64,000 nt of DNA from Pseudobutyrivibrio sp. 49 (GCF_900100545.1 NZ_FNDP01000001.1:411115-475114), one strand, 5' to 3'. Positions 1 through 8,578 are shown, counted from the stretch's first letter. The notes: generated by a model not told the origin, from the sequence alone. A program made the numbers and translations.

Positions 1-64
1 GTTTTACACCCTTAGTACCAGTAGTTATTTACATTTTTCATTCATTAGTAAAAGGAGAAAAACA

Positions 65-1831
65 ATGGTTAATTTCAAAGAAGATGAGTCATTAAATACT
101 CTAAATCACTCATGTGCTCACATGATGGCACAGGCTGTAAAACATCTTTATCCAAACGCTAAGTTTTGGGTTGGTCCGGTAGTAGAGGAAGGCTTCTATT
201 ACGATATGGATCTTGGCGATGTTATGCTTACAGATGAGGACGTTGCTAAAATCGAAAAGGAAATGAAGAAGGTAGCAAAGTCTGGTTGCAAGATATACAG
301 AAGAGAAATCTCTAAGGCTGAGGCTCTTGAGATGTTTAAGGATGACCCATACAAGATTGACTTAATTAATAACATGGATGAGGACACTCAGACAATTTCT
401 TGCTACGATCAGGGCGATTTCACTGATCTTTGCCGTGGACCTCACGTAGATAATGTTAAGCTTTGCCGTTACTTCAAGCTTATTAAGCACTCTGGTGCTT
501 ACTGGAAGGGTGATGCCGAGAATCAGGTTCTTAACCGTGTTTACGGTGTTTGCTTCCCAACACAGGAGCAGCTTGATGAGCACCTTGCACTTCTTGAGGA
601 GGCTAAGGAGCGTGATCACAGAAAGATTGGTAAGGATATGCAGCTTTTCATGGCTGATGATTTAATCGGTCGTGGACTTCCAATGTACCTTCCAAACGGT
701 TACACAATCTGGACAGAGCTTGAGAATTACATCCGCAACAAGGAGCGCAAGCTTGGTTACCTTCACGTAATGACACCTTGCGTTGGTACAGTTCAGCTTT
801 ACCAGACATCTGGTCACTGGGATCACTACAAGGAGAATATGTTCCCTGCTATGGAAGTTGAGGGAGAGAACTTTGTTCTTCGTCCTATGAACTGCCCACA
901 CCACATGAGAATTTTTGCAAACCGTCCACATTCATACAAGGAGCTTCCTATCCGTATCGCTGAGATCGCTCATGATTTCCGTTTCGAGTCATCAGGAACT
1001 CTTAAGGGTATCGAGAGAGGACGTCACTTCTGCCAGAACGATTCACATATCTTCTGTACACAGGAGCAGATTAAGTCTGAGGTTAAGAGTGTATGCGACC
1101 TTATCTTCAGCACATACGAGGATTTCGGTATTACAGATTACAGATGCGTTCTTTCACTTCGTGACCCAGCAGATACAAAGAAGTATCACCAGGATGATGA
1201 GATGTGGAACACAGCAGAGCAGGCTCTTCGTGAGACTCTTCAGGAAATCGGTATTGAGTTCACAGAGGAGATTGGCGAGGCTGCATTCTACGGACCAAAG
1301 CTTGATGTTAACGTTAAGCCAGCTATCGGTAATGAGATTACACTTTCTACCTGCCAGCTTGATTTCTGCCTCCCAGCTAAGTTTGATCTTACTTACACAG
1401 ATGCAGATTCTAACAAGCAGACACCAGTAGTAATTCACAGAGCTATCCTTGGCTCGCTTGATAGATTTATGGCATACATTCTTGAGGAGACAAAGGGTAA
1501 CCTTCCTACATGGCTTGCTCCAACACAGGTTAAAGTTCTTCCTGTAAAGAACGATGATGAGGAGCTTAACGCATATGCACAGAAGCTTGTTGATGCACTT
1601 AACGATGCAGATGTACGTGTTGAGTTCGATACTCGTTCAGAGAAGCTTGGATACAAGATGCGTGAGGCTCAGATTCAGAAGGTTCCTTACCTTGCAGTTC
1701 TTGGTAAGAATGAGGAGGCTGAGGGTACTGTATCATACAGACTTCACGGAGAGCAGGGTACTACAACAGTTAAGTTTGATGAGTTTGTAGAGCTTATTGT
1801 AAATGAGATTAAGACAAAAGGTCGTAAATAA
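65..1831 (+). CDS. thrS: Threonine--tRNA ligase lacking the N-terminal TGS domain
   Basis: Charges tRNA-Thr with threonine in the cytosol using ATP. The protein (588 aa) begins almost directly with the N2 editing domain: HSCAH at residues 16-20 supplies the HxxxH pair and CRGPH near 129 completes the editing-site signature. The class II catalytic core follows, with MNCP (zinc Cys), FCQNDSHIFC and VIHRAILGS (zinc His and motif 3), then an anticodon-binding domain. Most bacterial ThrRS are about 640 aa and carry a 60-residue TGS domain that is absent here. The ATG has an AAGGAGA site seven bases upstream. Only 64 bases of leader are in the window, so a T-box cannot be judged. A radical SAM gene follows after 2 bases. 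Confidence 0.97.
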   Translation: MVNFKEDESLNTLNHSCAHMMAQAVKHLYPNAKFWVGPVVEEGFYYDMDLGDVMLTDEDVAKIEKEMKKVAKSGCKIYRREISKAEALEMFKDDPYKIDLINNMDEDTQTISCYDQGDFTDLCRGPHVDNVKLCRYFKLIKHSGAYWKGDAENQVLNRVYGVCFPTQEQLDEHLALLEEAKERDHRKIGKDMQLFMADDLIGRGLPMYLPNGYTIWTELENYIRNKERKLGYLHVMTPCVGTVQLYQTSGHWDHYKENMFPAMEVEGENFVLRPMNCPHHMRIFANRPHSYKELPIRIAEIAHDFRFESSGTLKGIERGRHFCQNDSHIFCTQEQIKSEVKSVCDLIFSTYEDFGITDYRCVLSLRDPADTKKYHQDDEMWNTAEQALRETLQEIGIEFTEEIGEAAFYGPKLDVNVKPAIGNEITLSTCQLDFCLPAKFDLTYTDADSNKQTPVVIHRAILGSLDRFMAYILEETKGNLPTWLAPTQVKVLPVKNDDEELNAYAQKLVDALNDADVRVEFDTRSEKLGYKMREAQIQKVPYLAVLGKNEEAEGTVSYRLHGEQGTTTVKFDEFVELIVNEIKTKGRK

Positions 1832-1833
1832 CA

Positions 1834-2724
1834 ATGAATAAGAAATGTACGCTTTGCCCTAGAAACTGTGGGGTAGACCGTGATGAAGCACTTGGTGTTT
1901 GTCAGGTTTCATCCACTGTAAAAGTGGCAAGAGCTGCCCTTCACTTTTGGGAGGAGCCATGCATTTCTGGTGAAAATGGTAGTGGAGCGGTATTCTTCAG
2001 TGGATGTCCGCTCCACTGTGTTTTTTGTCAGAATGAAGAGATTAGCCATGGCAAGGTAGGTAAGGAAATTACAACTGAAGAACTGGCGAATATTTACCTG
2101 GATTTACAAAGACAGGGTGCTAATAATATCAATCTTGTAACAGGAACTCACTACATTCCATCTATTGTGGAGTCGGTAAAAATTGCACGAGACAAGGGCT
2201 TGCAGATTCCAATAATTTACAATACTAGTGGCTATGAGACTGAAGAAAGTTTAAAGCTTCTGGATGGTATCGTAAATGCGTATCTACCTGATTTTAAATA
2301 TTGGGACGATGTGTTGGCTTCTCAATATTCTCACGCAAAAGATTATCCTGATGTGGTAAAATCTGCTATAGTAGAAATGGTGAGACAGGTGGGAGAACCT
2401 AAGTTTAATGAAGATGGATTTATTCAGTCTGGAGTTATAGTAAGACAGCTTCTTCTTCCAGGTCACACTAAGGATTCTAAAGCTATACTTAAATATTTGT
2501 ATGAAACCTATGGAAATCGTATATACGTTAGTTTGATGAGCCAGTATACGCCAATGCCTCATATAGCAGAAAAGTATCCTGAGCTTAATAGAAGAGTGAC
2601 AAAACGAGAATACGAAGCTGTTGTGGATTATGCCTTAAATCTTGGAATAGAAAATGCATTTATCCAGGATAGAAAGGTTGCGAAGGAAAGCTTTATTCCT
2701 AAATTTGGTAATGAAATTATATAG
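1834..2724 (+). CDS. PflA-like radical SAM protein (COG1313/PflX type)
   Basis: Predicted radical SAM iron-sulfur enzyme of the group related to pyruvate formate-lyase activating enzymes; its substrate is not known. The radical SAM motif CPLHCVFC lies at residues 58-65 (Cys58, Cys62, Cys65) and should bind a [4Fe-4S] cluster that cleaves S-adenosylmethionine. An extra N-terminal cysteine set (CTLCPRNC at 5-12 plus Cys23) is typical of this subfamily. The following TIM-barrel segment (LVTGTHY, IIYNTSGYE, YLPDFKYW) fits the family. At 296 aa it is full length. The gene starts 2 bases after the thrS stop and is probably co-transcribed with it. The family call is firm; the function is open. Confidence 0.85.
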   Translation: MNKKCTLCPRNCGVDRDEALGVCQVSSTVKVARAALHFWEEPCISGENGSGAVFFSGCPLHCVFCQNEEISHGKVGKEITTEELANIYLDLQRQGANNINLVTGTHYIPSIVESVKIARDKGLQIPIIYNTSGYETEESLKLLDGIVNAYLPDFKYWDDVLASQYSHAKDYPDVVKSAIVEMVRQVGEPKFNEDGFIQSGVIVRQLLLPGHTKDSKAILKYLYETYGNRIYVSLMSQYTPMPHIAEKYPELNRRVTKREYEAVVDYALNLGIENAFIQDRKVAKESFIPKFGNEII

Positions 2725-2739
2725 TGAAGGTGGTAGGTG

Positions 2740-3711
2740 ATGATTTTAATTAACAACATGATAACTAGAACTAAAAACAAAGTCTTAACTTATTCAGTAC
2801 TTGCTTTATTACTAATATTATTTATTATGCCAACAGGCACGGTAAGAGCCGCTGAGCTAGGAGGCAGCACACAGGAAACAACCGCAAGTGAAGAAGTAGT
2901 GTTTGATGCAGCCTTTTATGCTACTCAGTATCCTGATGTAGTATCAATCATAGGAAATGATGAGCAGATGCTTTATTGGCATTATGTTAATTATGGCAAA
3001 GCAGAAGGAAGATTTCCAAACGCCCAAGAGGCCGCAAAAGCTGTAACTGCCACCGTGCCTTCGGCTGTACCAGTAGTAGGTACAGAGACTTTGGCGGATG
3101 GCGCTTATGACATTCTTGCTATCGGTAATTCCATTACAGTACACCCTATGTGCAGTTATTGGTGGGGACCATGGGGAATGGCAGCATCAAGCATTGATAA
3201 AGATTATATCCACAGATTGCAGAATGGCCTTATGGAAAAATATGGGACTGTTAACTTAGATATTGTTCCAGTTCAAAGTTGGGAAACAAGCTATTCTCGT
3301 TCAAAACAGCTAAAAAAATTCGATGAAAAGCTTGCAAAAAGCTACGATTTAGTAATCATTCAGCTGGGTGAGAATGTTAGCGATATGAGCACCTTCAAAA
3401 AGGATTTTAACAAGCTTGTAGATTATGTAAAAACATCTCAGCCTGATGCAAAAATAGTTGTAATAGGCGATTTCTGGTACAGAAGCGGAAGAGATGCTGC
3501 TAAGAAGGATGTGGCTATCAAGCAAGGTTGTGATTTTGTTGATTTATCTGAAATAAGAGGAGTTAAAAAATATCTTCCAGAAAAAGGCTCAAAGGTACTT
3601 GGTTACGACGGAAAGTATCATACTATTACAAAAGCCTCAGTTTTAAAGCATCCAAATGATTTGGGAATGGAATATATTTCAAATAAGATTTTACAAACCT
3701 TAGGGTTTTAG
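2740..3711 (+). CDS. Secreted SGNH/GDSL-type hydrolase with N-terminal YPDVV motif
   Basis: Probably an exported esterase or acetylhydrolase-like protein of 323 aa. A basic N-terminus and a hydrophobic segment ending near VRAAE look like a signal peptide. A short motif, YATQYPDVV through YGKAEGR at about residues 60-92, resembles a repeat I recall from Lachnospiraceae surface proteins. The hydrolase part has AIGNSIT (block I, Ser about 121), QLGENVSD (block III-like) and KHPND near the C-terminus, which can supply the catalytic His. The substrate cannot be inferred. GTG 2737 and ATG 2740 are adjacent in frame; ATG 2740 is preferred because AAGGTGG (2727-2733) lies 6 bases upstream. It ends the thrS transcript before a terminator. 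Confidence 0.7.
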   Translation: MILINNMITRTKNKVLTYSVLALLLILFIMPTGTVRAAELGGSTQETTASEEVVFDAAFYATQYPDVVSIIGNDEQMLYWHYVNYGKAEGRFPNAQEAAKAVTATVPSAVPVVGTETLADGAYDILAIGNSITVHPMCSYWWGPWGMAASSIDKDYIHRLQNGLMEKYGTVNLDIVPVQSWETSYSRSKQLKKFDEKLAKSYDLVIIQLGENVSDMSTFKKDFNKLVDYVKTSQPDAKIVVIGDFWYRSGRDAAKKDVAIKQGCDFVDLSEIRGVKKYLPEKGSKVLGYDGKYHTITKASVLKHPNDLGMEYISNKILQTLGF

Positions 3712-3729
3712 TGTATAATCACAGACAGT

Positions 3730-3769
3730 AAAGACGAAGGCGTCCGCTTTAGATAGCAGGCGTCTTTTT
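3730..3769 (+). terminator. Terminator after the SGNH hydrolase gene
   Basis: AAAGACG (3730-3736) pairs with CGTCTTT (3761-3767), with further pairing possible inside, followed by a run of five T. It lies between the hydrolase stop and the next start. Confidence 0.6.
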
Positions 3770-3787
3770 GCTTGTTTGGAGATGATA

Positions 3788-4489
3788 ATGAGACCTATAA
3801 TTGGATTGATACCATTATATGATGACGAAAAAGAAAGTCTTTGGATGTTGCCAGGTTATATGAAGGCTGTTGAGGCATGTGGAGGTGTTCCGGTAATGCT
3901 TCCACTTACTACTGATGAGCAGGAGCTGGAAGGGGTTTACAGGTTATGTAATGGAATACTTTTTACAGGTGGTCATGATGTGTCGCCATCTGAGTATGGT
4001 GCTTTAAAAACGGCTAAATGTGGGAAGTCCTGTGAGACTAGAGACTTTATGGAAGGCTATCTTTTGGATCGTTGTATTCAGGATGACAAACCGCTTCTTG
4101 GTATATGTAGAGGTATTCAGTTTATTAATGCTCATTTAGGTGGAACTTTGTATCAGGATTTGCCTAGTGAATATAATGAAATAATTTTACACCACATGGA
4201 GCCACCTTATGATAGAATAGTACATAAAGTTGACGTGTCAGAGTATACTAAACTTTCAGAAATAATTGGTGCAGGGACACATGGTGTGAATAGCTACCAC
4301 CATCAGGCTATAAAAAGATTAGCTCCAATTTTGATACAGTCAGCTGTTTCAGAGGATGGATTAGTTGAAGCTATAGAAATTATTGGACATAGTTTTGGAT
4401 TAGCAGTCCAGTGGCATCCAGAGTTTTCATATCATAATAATGAAGACAGTAAAAAGATTATTCAGGCATTTATTGATGCTTGTAAATAA
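3788..4489 (+). CDS. Class I glutamine amidotransferase, gamma-glutamyl-GABA hydrolase family
   Basis: Cytosolic hydrolase related to PuuD, which cleaves gamma-glutamyl amides such as gamma-glutamyl-GABA. The triad is visible: nucleophile Cys107 in GICRG, His210 and Glu212 in QWHPE. FTGGHDVSP and NAHLGGTLYQD are family signatures. In-frame TTG 3776 and ATG 3782 exist, but GGAG at 3778-3781 correctly positions only ATG 3788 (6 bases), giving the family-typical start MRPIIGLIP and 233 aa. It lies 18 bases before an amino-acid ABC importer, so the natural substrate may be a gamma-glutamyl compound or peptide taken up by that system; this is inference. No polyamine genes are nearby. Confidence 0.82.
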   Translation: MRPIIGLIPLYDDEKESLWMLPGYMKAVEACGGVPVMLPLTTDEQELEGVYRLCNGILFTGGHDVSPSEYGALKTAKCGKSCETRDFMEGYLLDRCIQDDKPLLGICRGIQFINAHLGGTLYQDLPSEYNEIILHHMEPPYDRIVHKVDVSEYTKLSEIIGAGTHGVNSYHHQAIKRLAPILIQSAVSEDGLVEAIEIIGHSFGLAVQWHPEFSYHNNEDSKKIIQAFIDACK

Positions 4490-4507
4490 ATAAAAAGGAG
4501 AGTTTTT

Positions 4508-5302
4508 ATGAAGAAAAGACTTATTAGTGGATTATTAACAGGAATTATGGCGTTGTCGCTAGTCGCTTGTGGAGGTGCATCAGAATCTGAATCAGCTTCT
4601 GAGAGTGCGGCAGGTTCTTCTGATAAGGTTTGGAAAATTGCAACAGACACATCTTTCAAGCCATTCGAGTACACAGATGATAATGGTGATTTCGTAGGAA
4701 TCGATATGGATATCCTGGCTGCAGTTGCAGAGGATCAGGGCTTCAAATATGAGGTTCAGGTACTTGGTTGGGACGCTTCAATCGTAGCTTGTCAGGCAGG
4801 TCAGGCGGATGGCATGATTGCTGGAGCATCTATTACAGATGAGAGAAAGGAATCTGGATGGATTTTCTCTGATGGATATTATGATGCAAACCAGAGCATG
4901 GCTGTAGAAGCTTCTTCAGATATTAAGGGCTTTGAGGATTTATCTGGAAAGTCTGTAGCTGTAAAGACTGGTACAATGTCAGCAGCTTATGCTGAGAGTC
5001 TTGCAGGTGACTATGGTTTCACAGTTACTTACTTTGAGGATTCACCAACAATGTATCAGGCAGTTGTAGGTGGACAGGTTGTAGCTTGTTTTGATGATAC
5101 CCCTATCATGGCTTCAAATATTAAGGACACAGGCATTGCTATGAAGATAGTAGATGGTACTGGAAATGATCCAGCAGCTTATGGCTTTGCTATTTTCAAC
5201 TCAGACAATCAGGAGTTAGTTGATATGTTTAACGCTGGTCTTAAGAATATTAAGTCTAATGGAAAATACGATGAGATAATTGCCAAATATCTCGGAGAGT
5301 AG
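4508..5302 (+). CDS. Amino-acid ABC transporter substrate-binding lipoprotein (family 3)
   Basis: Extracytoplasmic receptor for a polar amino acid or related solute. The N-terminus is a lipoprotein signal with lipobox LVAC and lipidated Cys21, followed by a Ser/Glu-rich linker. The mature part has the family 3 features: DTSFKPFEYTDDNGDFVGID, where the ligand site begins, DILAAVAED, GMIAGASITDERK, and the hinge region SGKSVAVKTGTMSA. Length (264 aa) is normal. It sits upstream of permease and ATPase genes. The intergenic space carries a strong hairpin that may keep this binding protein more abundant than the membrane components. The ligand (Gln, Cys, Arg or other) cannot be assigned from sequence alone. 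Confidence 0.9.
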   Translation: MKKRLISGLLTGIMALSLVACGGASESESASESAAGSSDKVWKIATDTSFKPFEYTDDNGDFVGIDMDILAAVAEDQGFKYEVQVLGWDASIVACQAGQADGMIAGASITDERKESGWIFSDGYYDANQSMAVEASSDIKGFEDLSGKSVAVKTGTMSAAYAESLAGDYGFTVTYFEDSPTMYQAVVGGQVVACFDDTPIMASNIKDTGIAMKIVDGTGNDPAAYGFAIFNSDNQELVDMFNAGLKNIKSNGKYDEIIAKYLGE

Positions 5303-5313
5303 ACTTTGATTAT

Positions 5314-5339
5314 GGGTAGGGTTATAATAAACCCTGCCC
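5314..5339 (+). other. Intercistronic stem-loop between binding protein and permease
   Basis: GGGTAGGGTT (5314-5323) pairs along its full length, with one T-G wobble, with AACCCTGCCC (5330-5339) around a 6-base loop. A T-rich stretch follows. It may act as a partial terminator or as a 3' stabiliser of the binding-protein message. Its position also argues against a permease start at 5306. Confidence 0.7.
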
Positions 5340-5368
5340 ATATTATTTTTATAGAAAGGTTAGTTTTT

Positions 5369-6040
5369 ATGTTTAAAATTATTACAGTATACGGTCCTAT
5401 GCTTTTGATTGCGTTGGGACGCACACTGCTTTTGGCATTACTTGGATTGTTTTTTGCCTGCATTATTGGAATGCTTTTTGGAATAATGGGAGTTGTGAAA
5501 AATAGAGTTTGCAATGTCATTTCGCAGATCTTTGTAGATGTAATTCGAGGGGTGCCGCTTATTGTTTTGGCATTTTTCATCTATTTTGGTATTCCATATT
5601 TCTTTAATACAATAATAGGTGGATTCTCAATGAATCTTACTGCACTTCAGGCAGGAACAGCTTGTCTTGCTCTTAATTGTGGTGCCTATATGGCAGAGAT
5701 TATTAGAGCAGGTATTCAGTCAGTTGATATTGGTCAGATGGAGGCAGCTCGTTCTCTTGGTTTGACATATGGTCAGGCTATGAGAAAAGTAGTATTACCA
5801 CAGGCTATTAGAACAATGATTCCTACTTTTATTAATCAGTTCATCATTACTCTTAAGGATACATCCATCCTTTCAGTAATTGGATTTCCAGAACTTGTTA
5901 ATACGGCTAAAAATGTTCAGGCGAATACATTTATGTCTTTCCAAACATGGGCAATCGTTGGAATTATGTATTTGATTGTCATTACAATCCTTTCACGCAG
6001 TGCAAAGGTTGTTGAAAGGAGGTTAAGCGTTGGTAGATAA
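5369..6040 (+). CDS. Amino-acid ABC transporter permease
   Basis: Inner-membrane subunit of a polar-amino-acid importer (HisM/GlnP type) with several hydrophobic helices. The EAA loop that contacts the ATPase is visible as [20 protein letters not shown]. The start at ATG 5369 ([12 protein letters not shown]) has GAAAGG just upstream; an in-frame ATG at 5306 would place the intercistronic hairpin inside the coding region and adds a non-family N-terminus. That gives 223 aa, a usual length. The stop overlaps the start of the ATPase gene by 11 bases, indicating translational coupling. It probably works as a homodimer, since only one permease gene is present. Confidence 0.9.
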   Translation: MFKIITVYGPMLLIALGRTLLLALLGLFFACIIGMLFGIMGVVKNRVCNVISQIFVDVIRGVPLIVLAFFIYFGIPYFFNTIIGGFSMNLTALQAGTACLALNCGAYMAEIIRAGIQSVDIGQMEAARSLGLTYGQAMRKVVLPQAIRTMIPTFINQFIITLKDTSILSVIGFPELVNTAKNVQANTFMSFQTWAIVGIMYLIVITILSRSAKVVERRLSVGR

Positions 6041-6773
6041 GAATGAAGTAAAAATCAGTGTTAAGAATTTAAAGAAGACTTTTGGAGATTTAGAGGTACT
6101 GAAGGATATCAGTACTGATGTATATAAAGGTGAGGTACTTTGTATTATTGGACCTTCAGGTTCAGGTAAGTCTACTTTTTTAAGATGTCTTAATAAGCTT
6201 GAAAAGCCTACAGGGGGCAGTATCATTATTAATAATGAGGATATCGTTGATAAAAAGGTAAATATCAATAAGGTTCGCGAGAATATTGGTATGGTATTCC
6301 AACATTTCAATCTTTTTAACAACCTTAACATTTTAGATAATCTTACCTTAGCGCCTGTACAGTTAAAGAAGTGTTCTAAGGAAGAAGCTCAGGAGCGCGC
6401 AAAGAAAATGCTTGCCAGAGTTGGCTTAGCAGAAAAGGCTGGCAGCTTCCCAAATCAGCTTTCAGGTGGTCAGAAGCAGCGTGTTGCTATTGCCAGAGCG
6501 CTTTGTATGCAGCCAGATATAATGCTTTTTGATGAGCCTACTTCAGCCCTCGATCCAGAAATGGTTGGCGAGGTTTTACAGGTAATGAAGGATTTGGCAG
6601 CCGAAGGAATGACAATGGTTATTGTTACACACGAGATGGGATTCGCCAGAGAAGTAGCTGATAGAGTCATTTTTATGGATGGTGGCTATATTATCGAGGA
6701 AGGTACTCCACAGGAGGTTCTTGGGGCACCTAAGGAAGCTAGAACAATAGATTTCTTGAATAAAGTATTATAA
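6030..6773 (+). CDS. Amino-acid ABC transporter ATP-binding protein (GlnQ/HisP-like)
   Basis: Cytoplasmic ATPase that powers the importer. Walker A is GPSGSGKST, the Q-loop region is [12 protein letters not shown], the ABC signature is LSGGQ, Walker B is [12 protein letters not shown], and the switch His is in [15 protein letters not shown]. These are the hallmarks of the polar-amino-acid subfamily. Length is 247 aa. The start codon is TTG at 6030, supported by AAAGGAGG at 6015-6022 seven bases upstream. The reading frame overlaps the permease end by 11 bases. With the preceding two genes it makes a complete importer. Confidence 0.93.
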   Translation: MVDKNEVKISVKNLKKTFGDLEVLKDISTDVYKGEVLCIIGPSGSGKSTFLRCLNKLEKPTGGSIIINNEDIVDKKVNINKVRENIGMVFQHFNLFNNLNILDNLTLAPVQLKKCSKEEAQERAKKMLARVGLAEKAGSFPNQLSGGQKQRVAIARALCMQPDIMLFDEPTSALDPEMVGEVLQVMKDLAAEGMTMVIVTHEMGFAREVADRVIFMDGGYIIEEGTPQEVLGAPKEARTIDFLNKVL

Positions 6774-6791
6774 AAGGGATAAGAGAAGGGT

Positions 6792-7379
6792 ATGAAAAAT
6801 ATAATTACAATTAGCCGTCAGTTTGGTGCTGGCGGAAGCACAATTGGTACGAGGGTGGCAGAGGAATTAGGCTACTACTATTGCGATAAAGATATGATTG
6901 TAAGAGCGGCTATAGAAAGTGGTAGTCTTACTCCAGACGAAGTTCGCTTTTACGATGAGAGAGTTCCTAAGCAATTTGGCTTTGGTCAGAGTCTATTTGA
7001 TTTCTATAATAAGCCTCTTGATGAAAAGCTTTTCAGAGCCCAATCTGAAGCTATCAAAAAGGTTGCAGAAAAAGGCAATTGTGTTATTGTTGGTCGAAAT
7101 GCAAATATCATATTAAAAGAATTTGATAGAACTCTTCATGTATTCATTTCTGCATCTGAGCACTTCAGAATTAACAGAATGATGGAAAAGATGCCAGAGA
7201 TGCCAGAGGAAAAAGTAATAGAGCGAATTCATGCTGTTGATAAAGCTCGAAAAAAATATTGTAAGTATTATACTGATACAGAATTTGGTAATGCAGCATA
7301 TTATGATTTATGCGTGAAAAGCTCCACCCTTGGAATTGATAATTGCGTCAAGTTGATATGCGACACTGCAAAAAATTAA
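6792..7379 (+). CDS. Cytidylate kinase-like family protein
   Basis: A 195-aa P-loop protein of the cytidylate-kinase-like group often found in clostridia beside transporters and metabolic genes; its true substrate is not established. The N-terminus ITISRQFGAGGSTIG holds the modified P-loop. YYCDKDMI and VIVGRNANIIL are conserved in the family, and DKARKKYCKYYTD is a lid-like segment. It is distinct from the canonical cmk product, which is longer and has a GxxGSGKS loop. The gene starts 18 bases after the ATPase gene and belongs to the same transcript, but a functional link to transport is not shown. Confidence 0.8.
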   Translation: MKNIITISRQFGAGGSTIGTRVAEELGYYYCDKDMIVRAAIESGSLTPDEVRFYDERVPKQFGFGQSLFDFYNKPLDEKLFRAQSEAIKKVAEKGNCVIVGRNANIILKEFDRTLHVFISASEHFRINRMMEKMPEMPEEKVIERIHAVDKARKKYCKYYTDTEFGNAAYYDLCVKSSTLGIDNCVKLICDTAKN

Positions 7380-7422
7380 TGAATACTTTTATGTATATAA
7401 ATAATAGGATATACTTTTATCT

Positions 7423-8403
7423 ATGAGACGAATAGATGAAGACATTCAAAACGGACAATTTCAAAATTTATATTTGCTCTATGGCGAGGAGGAATATCTT
7501 AAGCTTCAGTACAAAAATAAACTGATTGCAGCTCTTGTTAATGAGGGTGATAACATGAATTTCTCCAAGTATACAGATACAGGTATTAATGTTAATCAGG
7601 TAATAGACCAAGCCGAGACTATGCCATTTTTTGCAGAGCATAGAGTGATTCTTATAGAGAATAGTGGCTTTGGTAAGAAGATGCCTGAGGAGCTTGGCAA
7701 TTATCTTTCTACTATTCCAGATTTTACTGTTTTTATTTTTGTAGAGCCTACAGCTGACAAGCGAGGTAAGCTATATAAGGCTGCAAAGGCTGCAGGTCGA
7801 GACATAGAAATTAATATGCCAAATGAGACCGTGCTTGCCAAGTGGGTTGGAGGTATGCTAAAAGAATCAGGCAAACAGATGAAGAAGGATGCCTGGGAAC
7901 AGTTTCGTGATATGACAGATAGCAGCATGGATAACATGAAACGTGAGATGGATAAGCTTATCTCTTATGTTGGTGACAATCCACAGATCACTGTCGAGGA
8001 TGTTAGAGCTATCTGCATTCCACAGATTGAGACAAAGATCTTTGATATGATTAATTCCATTGCGGTTAAGGATTTACCTAAGACTATGGACTTATATCAG
8101 GATATGCTTTCAGCCAAAGAACCTCCAATGCGAATTCTCTATATGATAGTTCGTCAGTTTAGACAGCTGTCGGTTATTAGAGAATTAAAGGAATTGGGAG
8201 ATAATACTGCTACTATATCTCGTAAAATAGGTATGCAGGATTATATTGTTCGTAAAAACGAAGCACTCATTAGGAATCTTGGATCCAAGGAAATTAAATG
8301 TCTTCTTAAAGATGCTGCTACCTTTGAGCAGCAGGTAAAGACTGGACTGTTGGATGAAAATCTGGCTGTAGAAATGATAATAATGAAATATGCAGGTAAA
8401 TAG
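7423..8403 (+). CDS. holA: DNA polymerase III subunit delta
   Basis: Clamp-loader subunit that opens the beta sliding clamp during replication. The N-terminal region has LYLLYGEEEYL, the usual HolA start, and MPFFAEHRVILIENS, part of the AAA-fold core. The C-terminal collar domain includes MRILYMIVRQFRQL and ends LLDENLAVEMIIMKYA. At 326 aa it is of family length. It is the last gene of this transcript and is followed by a strong terminator. In many Firmicutes holA neighbours rpsT; here rpsT lies about 3 kb away on the other strand. Confidence 0.92.
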   Translation: MRRIDEDIQNGQFQNLYLLYGEEEYLKLQYKNKLIAALVNEGDNMNFSKYTDTGINVNQVIDQAETMPFFAEHRVILIENSGFGKKMPEELGNYLSTIPDFTVFIFVEPTADKRGKLYKAAKAAGRDIEINMPNETVLAKWVGGMLKESGKQMKKDAWEQFRDMTDSSMDNMKREMDKLISYVGDNPQITVEDVRAICIPQIETKIFDMINSIAVKDLPKTMDLYQDMLSAKEPPMRILYMIVRQFRQLSVIRELKELGDNTATISRKIGMQDYIVRKNEALIRNLGSKEIKCLLKDAATFEQQVKTGLLDENLAVEMIIMKYAGK

Positions 8404-8405
8404 TA

Positions 8406-8437
8406 AAAGCTGAGGTTTTGAACCCTCAGCTTTTTTT
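8406..8437. terminator. Bidirectional terminator between holA and a small minus-strand ORF
   Basis: AAAGCTGAGG (8406-8415) pairs perfectly with CCTCAGCTTT (8424-8433). T tracts flank it on both strands: seven T on the plus strand, and TTTT after the hairpin on the minus strand. It can terminate holA from the left and the small ORF from the right. Confidence 0.88.
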
Positions 8438-8440
8438 ATT

Positions 8441-8578
8441 TTATACAAGTTTTATCTTTTCCAGTCGTTTTTGCCTCGTAAAGAGCTGCATCCGCTCTTC
8501 AGAGATTTCTTTCTGTACCTCACTAAGACATATTGAGATTTTTTCGATGTTAGAAACTTCGTAGGTAAACTGTTTCAT
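8441..8578 (-). CDS. Small hypothetical protein, 45 aa
   Basis: Minus-strand frame from ATG at 8578 to TAA at 8443-8441. The product starts MKQFTYEVSNIEKIS and is rich in Lys, Glu and Gln, likely a short amphipathic helix. An AGAGGACA ribosome-binding-like sequence lies just upstream, and the stop sits 4 bases before the bidirectional hairpin shared with holA. These three signs of a real gene outweigh its shortness. No family is recognised and no function is proposed. It is opposite in strand to everything around it and otherwise fills the holA to PilZ gap. Confidence 0.45.
   Translation of the reverse strand: MKQFTYEVSNIEKISICLSEVQKEISEERMQLFTRQKRLEKIKLV

Noticed and set aside
1-64. T-box or other leader of thrS
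   Set aside because: Only 64 bases are visible and no terminator or T-box sequence can be recognised in them.
915-1430. 171-codon plus-strand frame inside thrS
   Set aside because: Out-of-frame shadow of the synthetase; Ser/Arg-rich nonsense product and no start signal.
5306-5368. Earlier in-frame ATG for the ABC permease
   Set aside because: It would place the intercistronic hairpin within codons and adds a segment not typical of the family; the site before 5369 is better.
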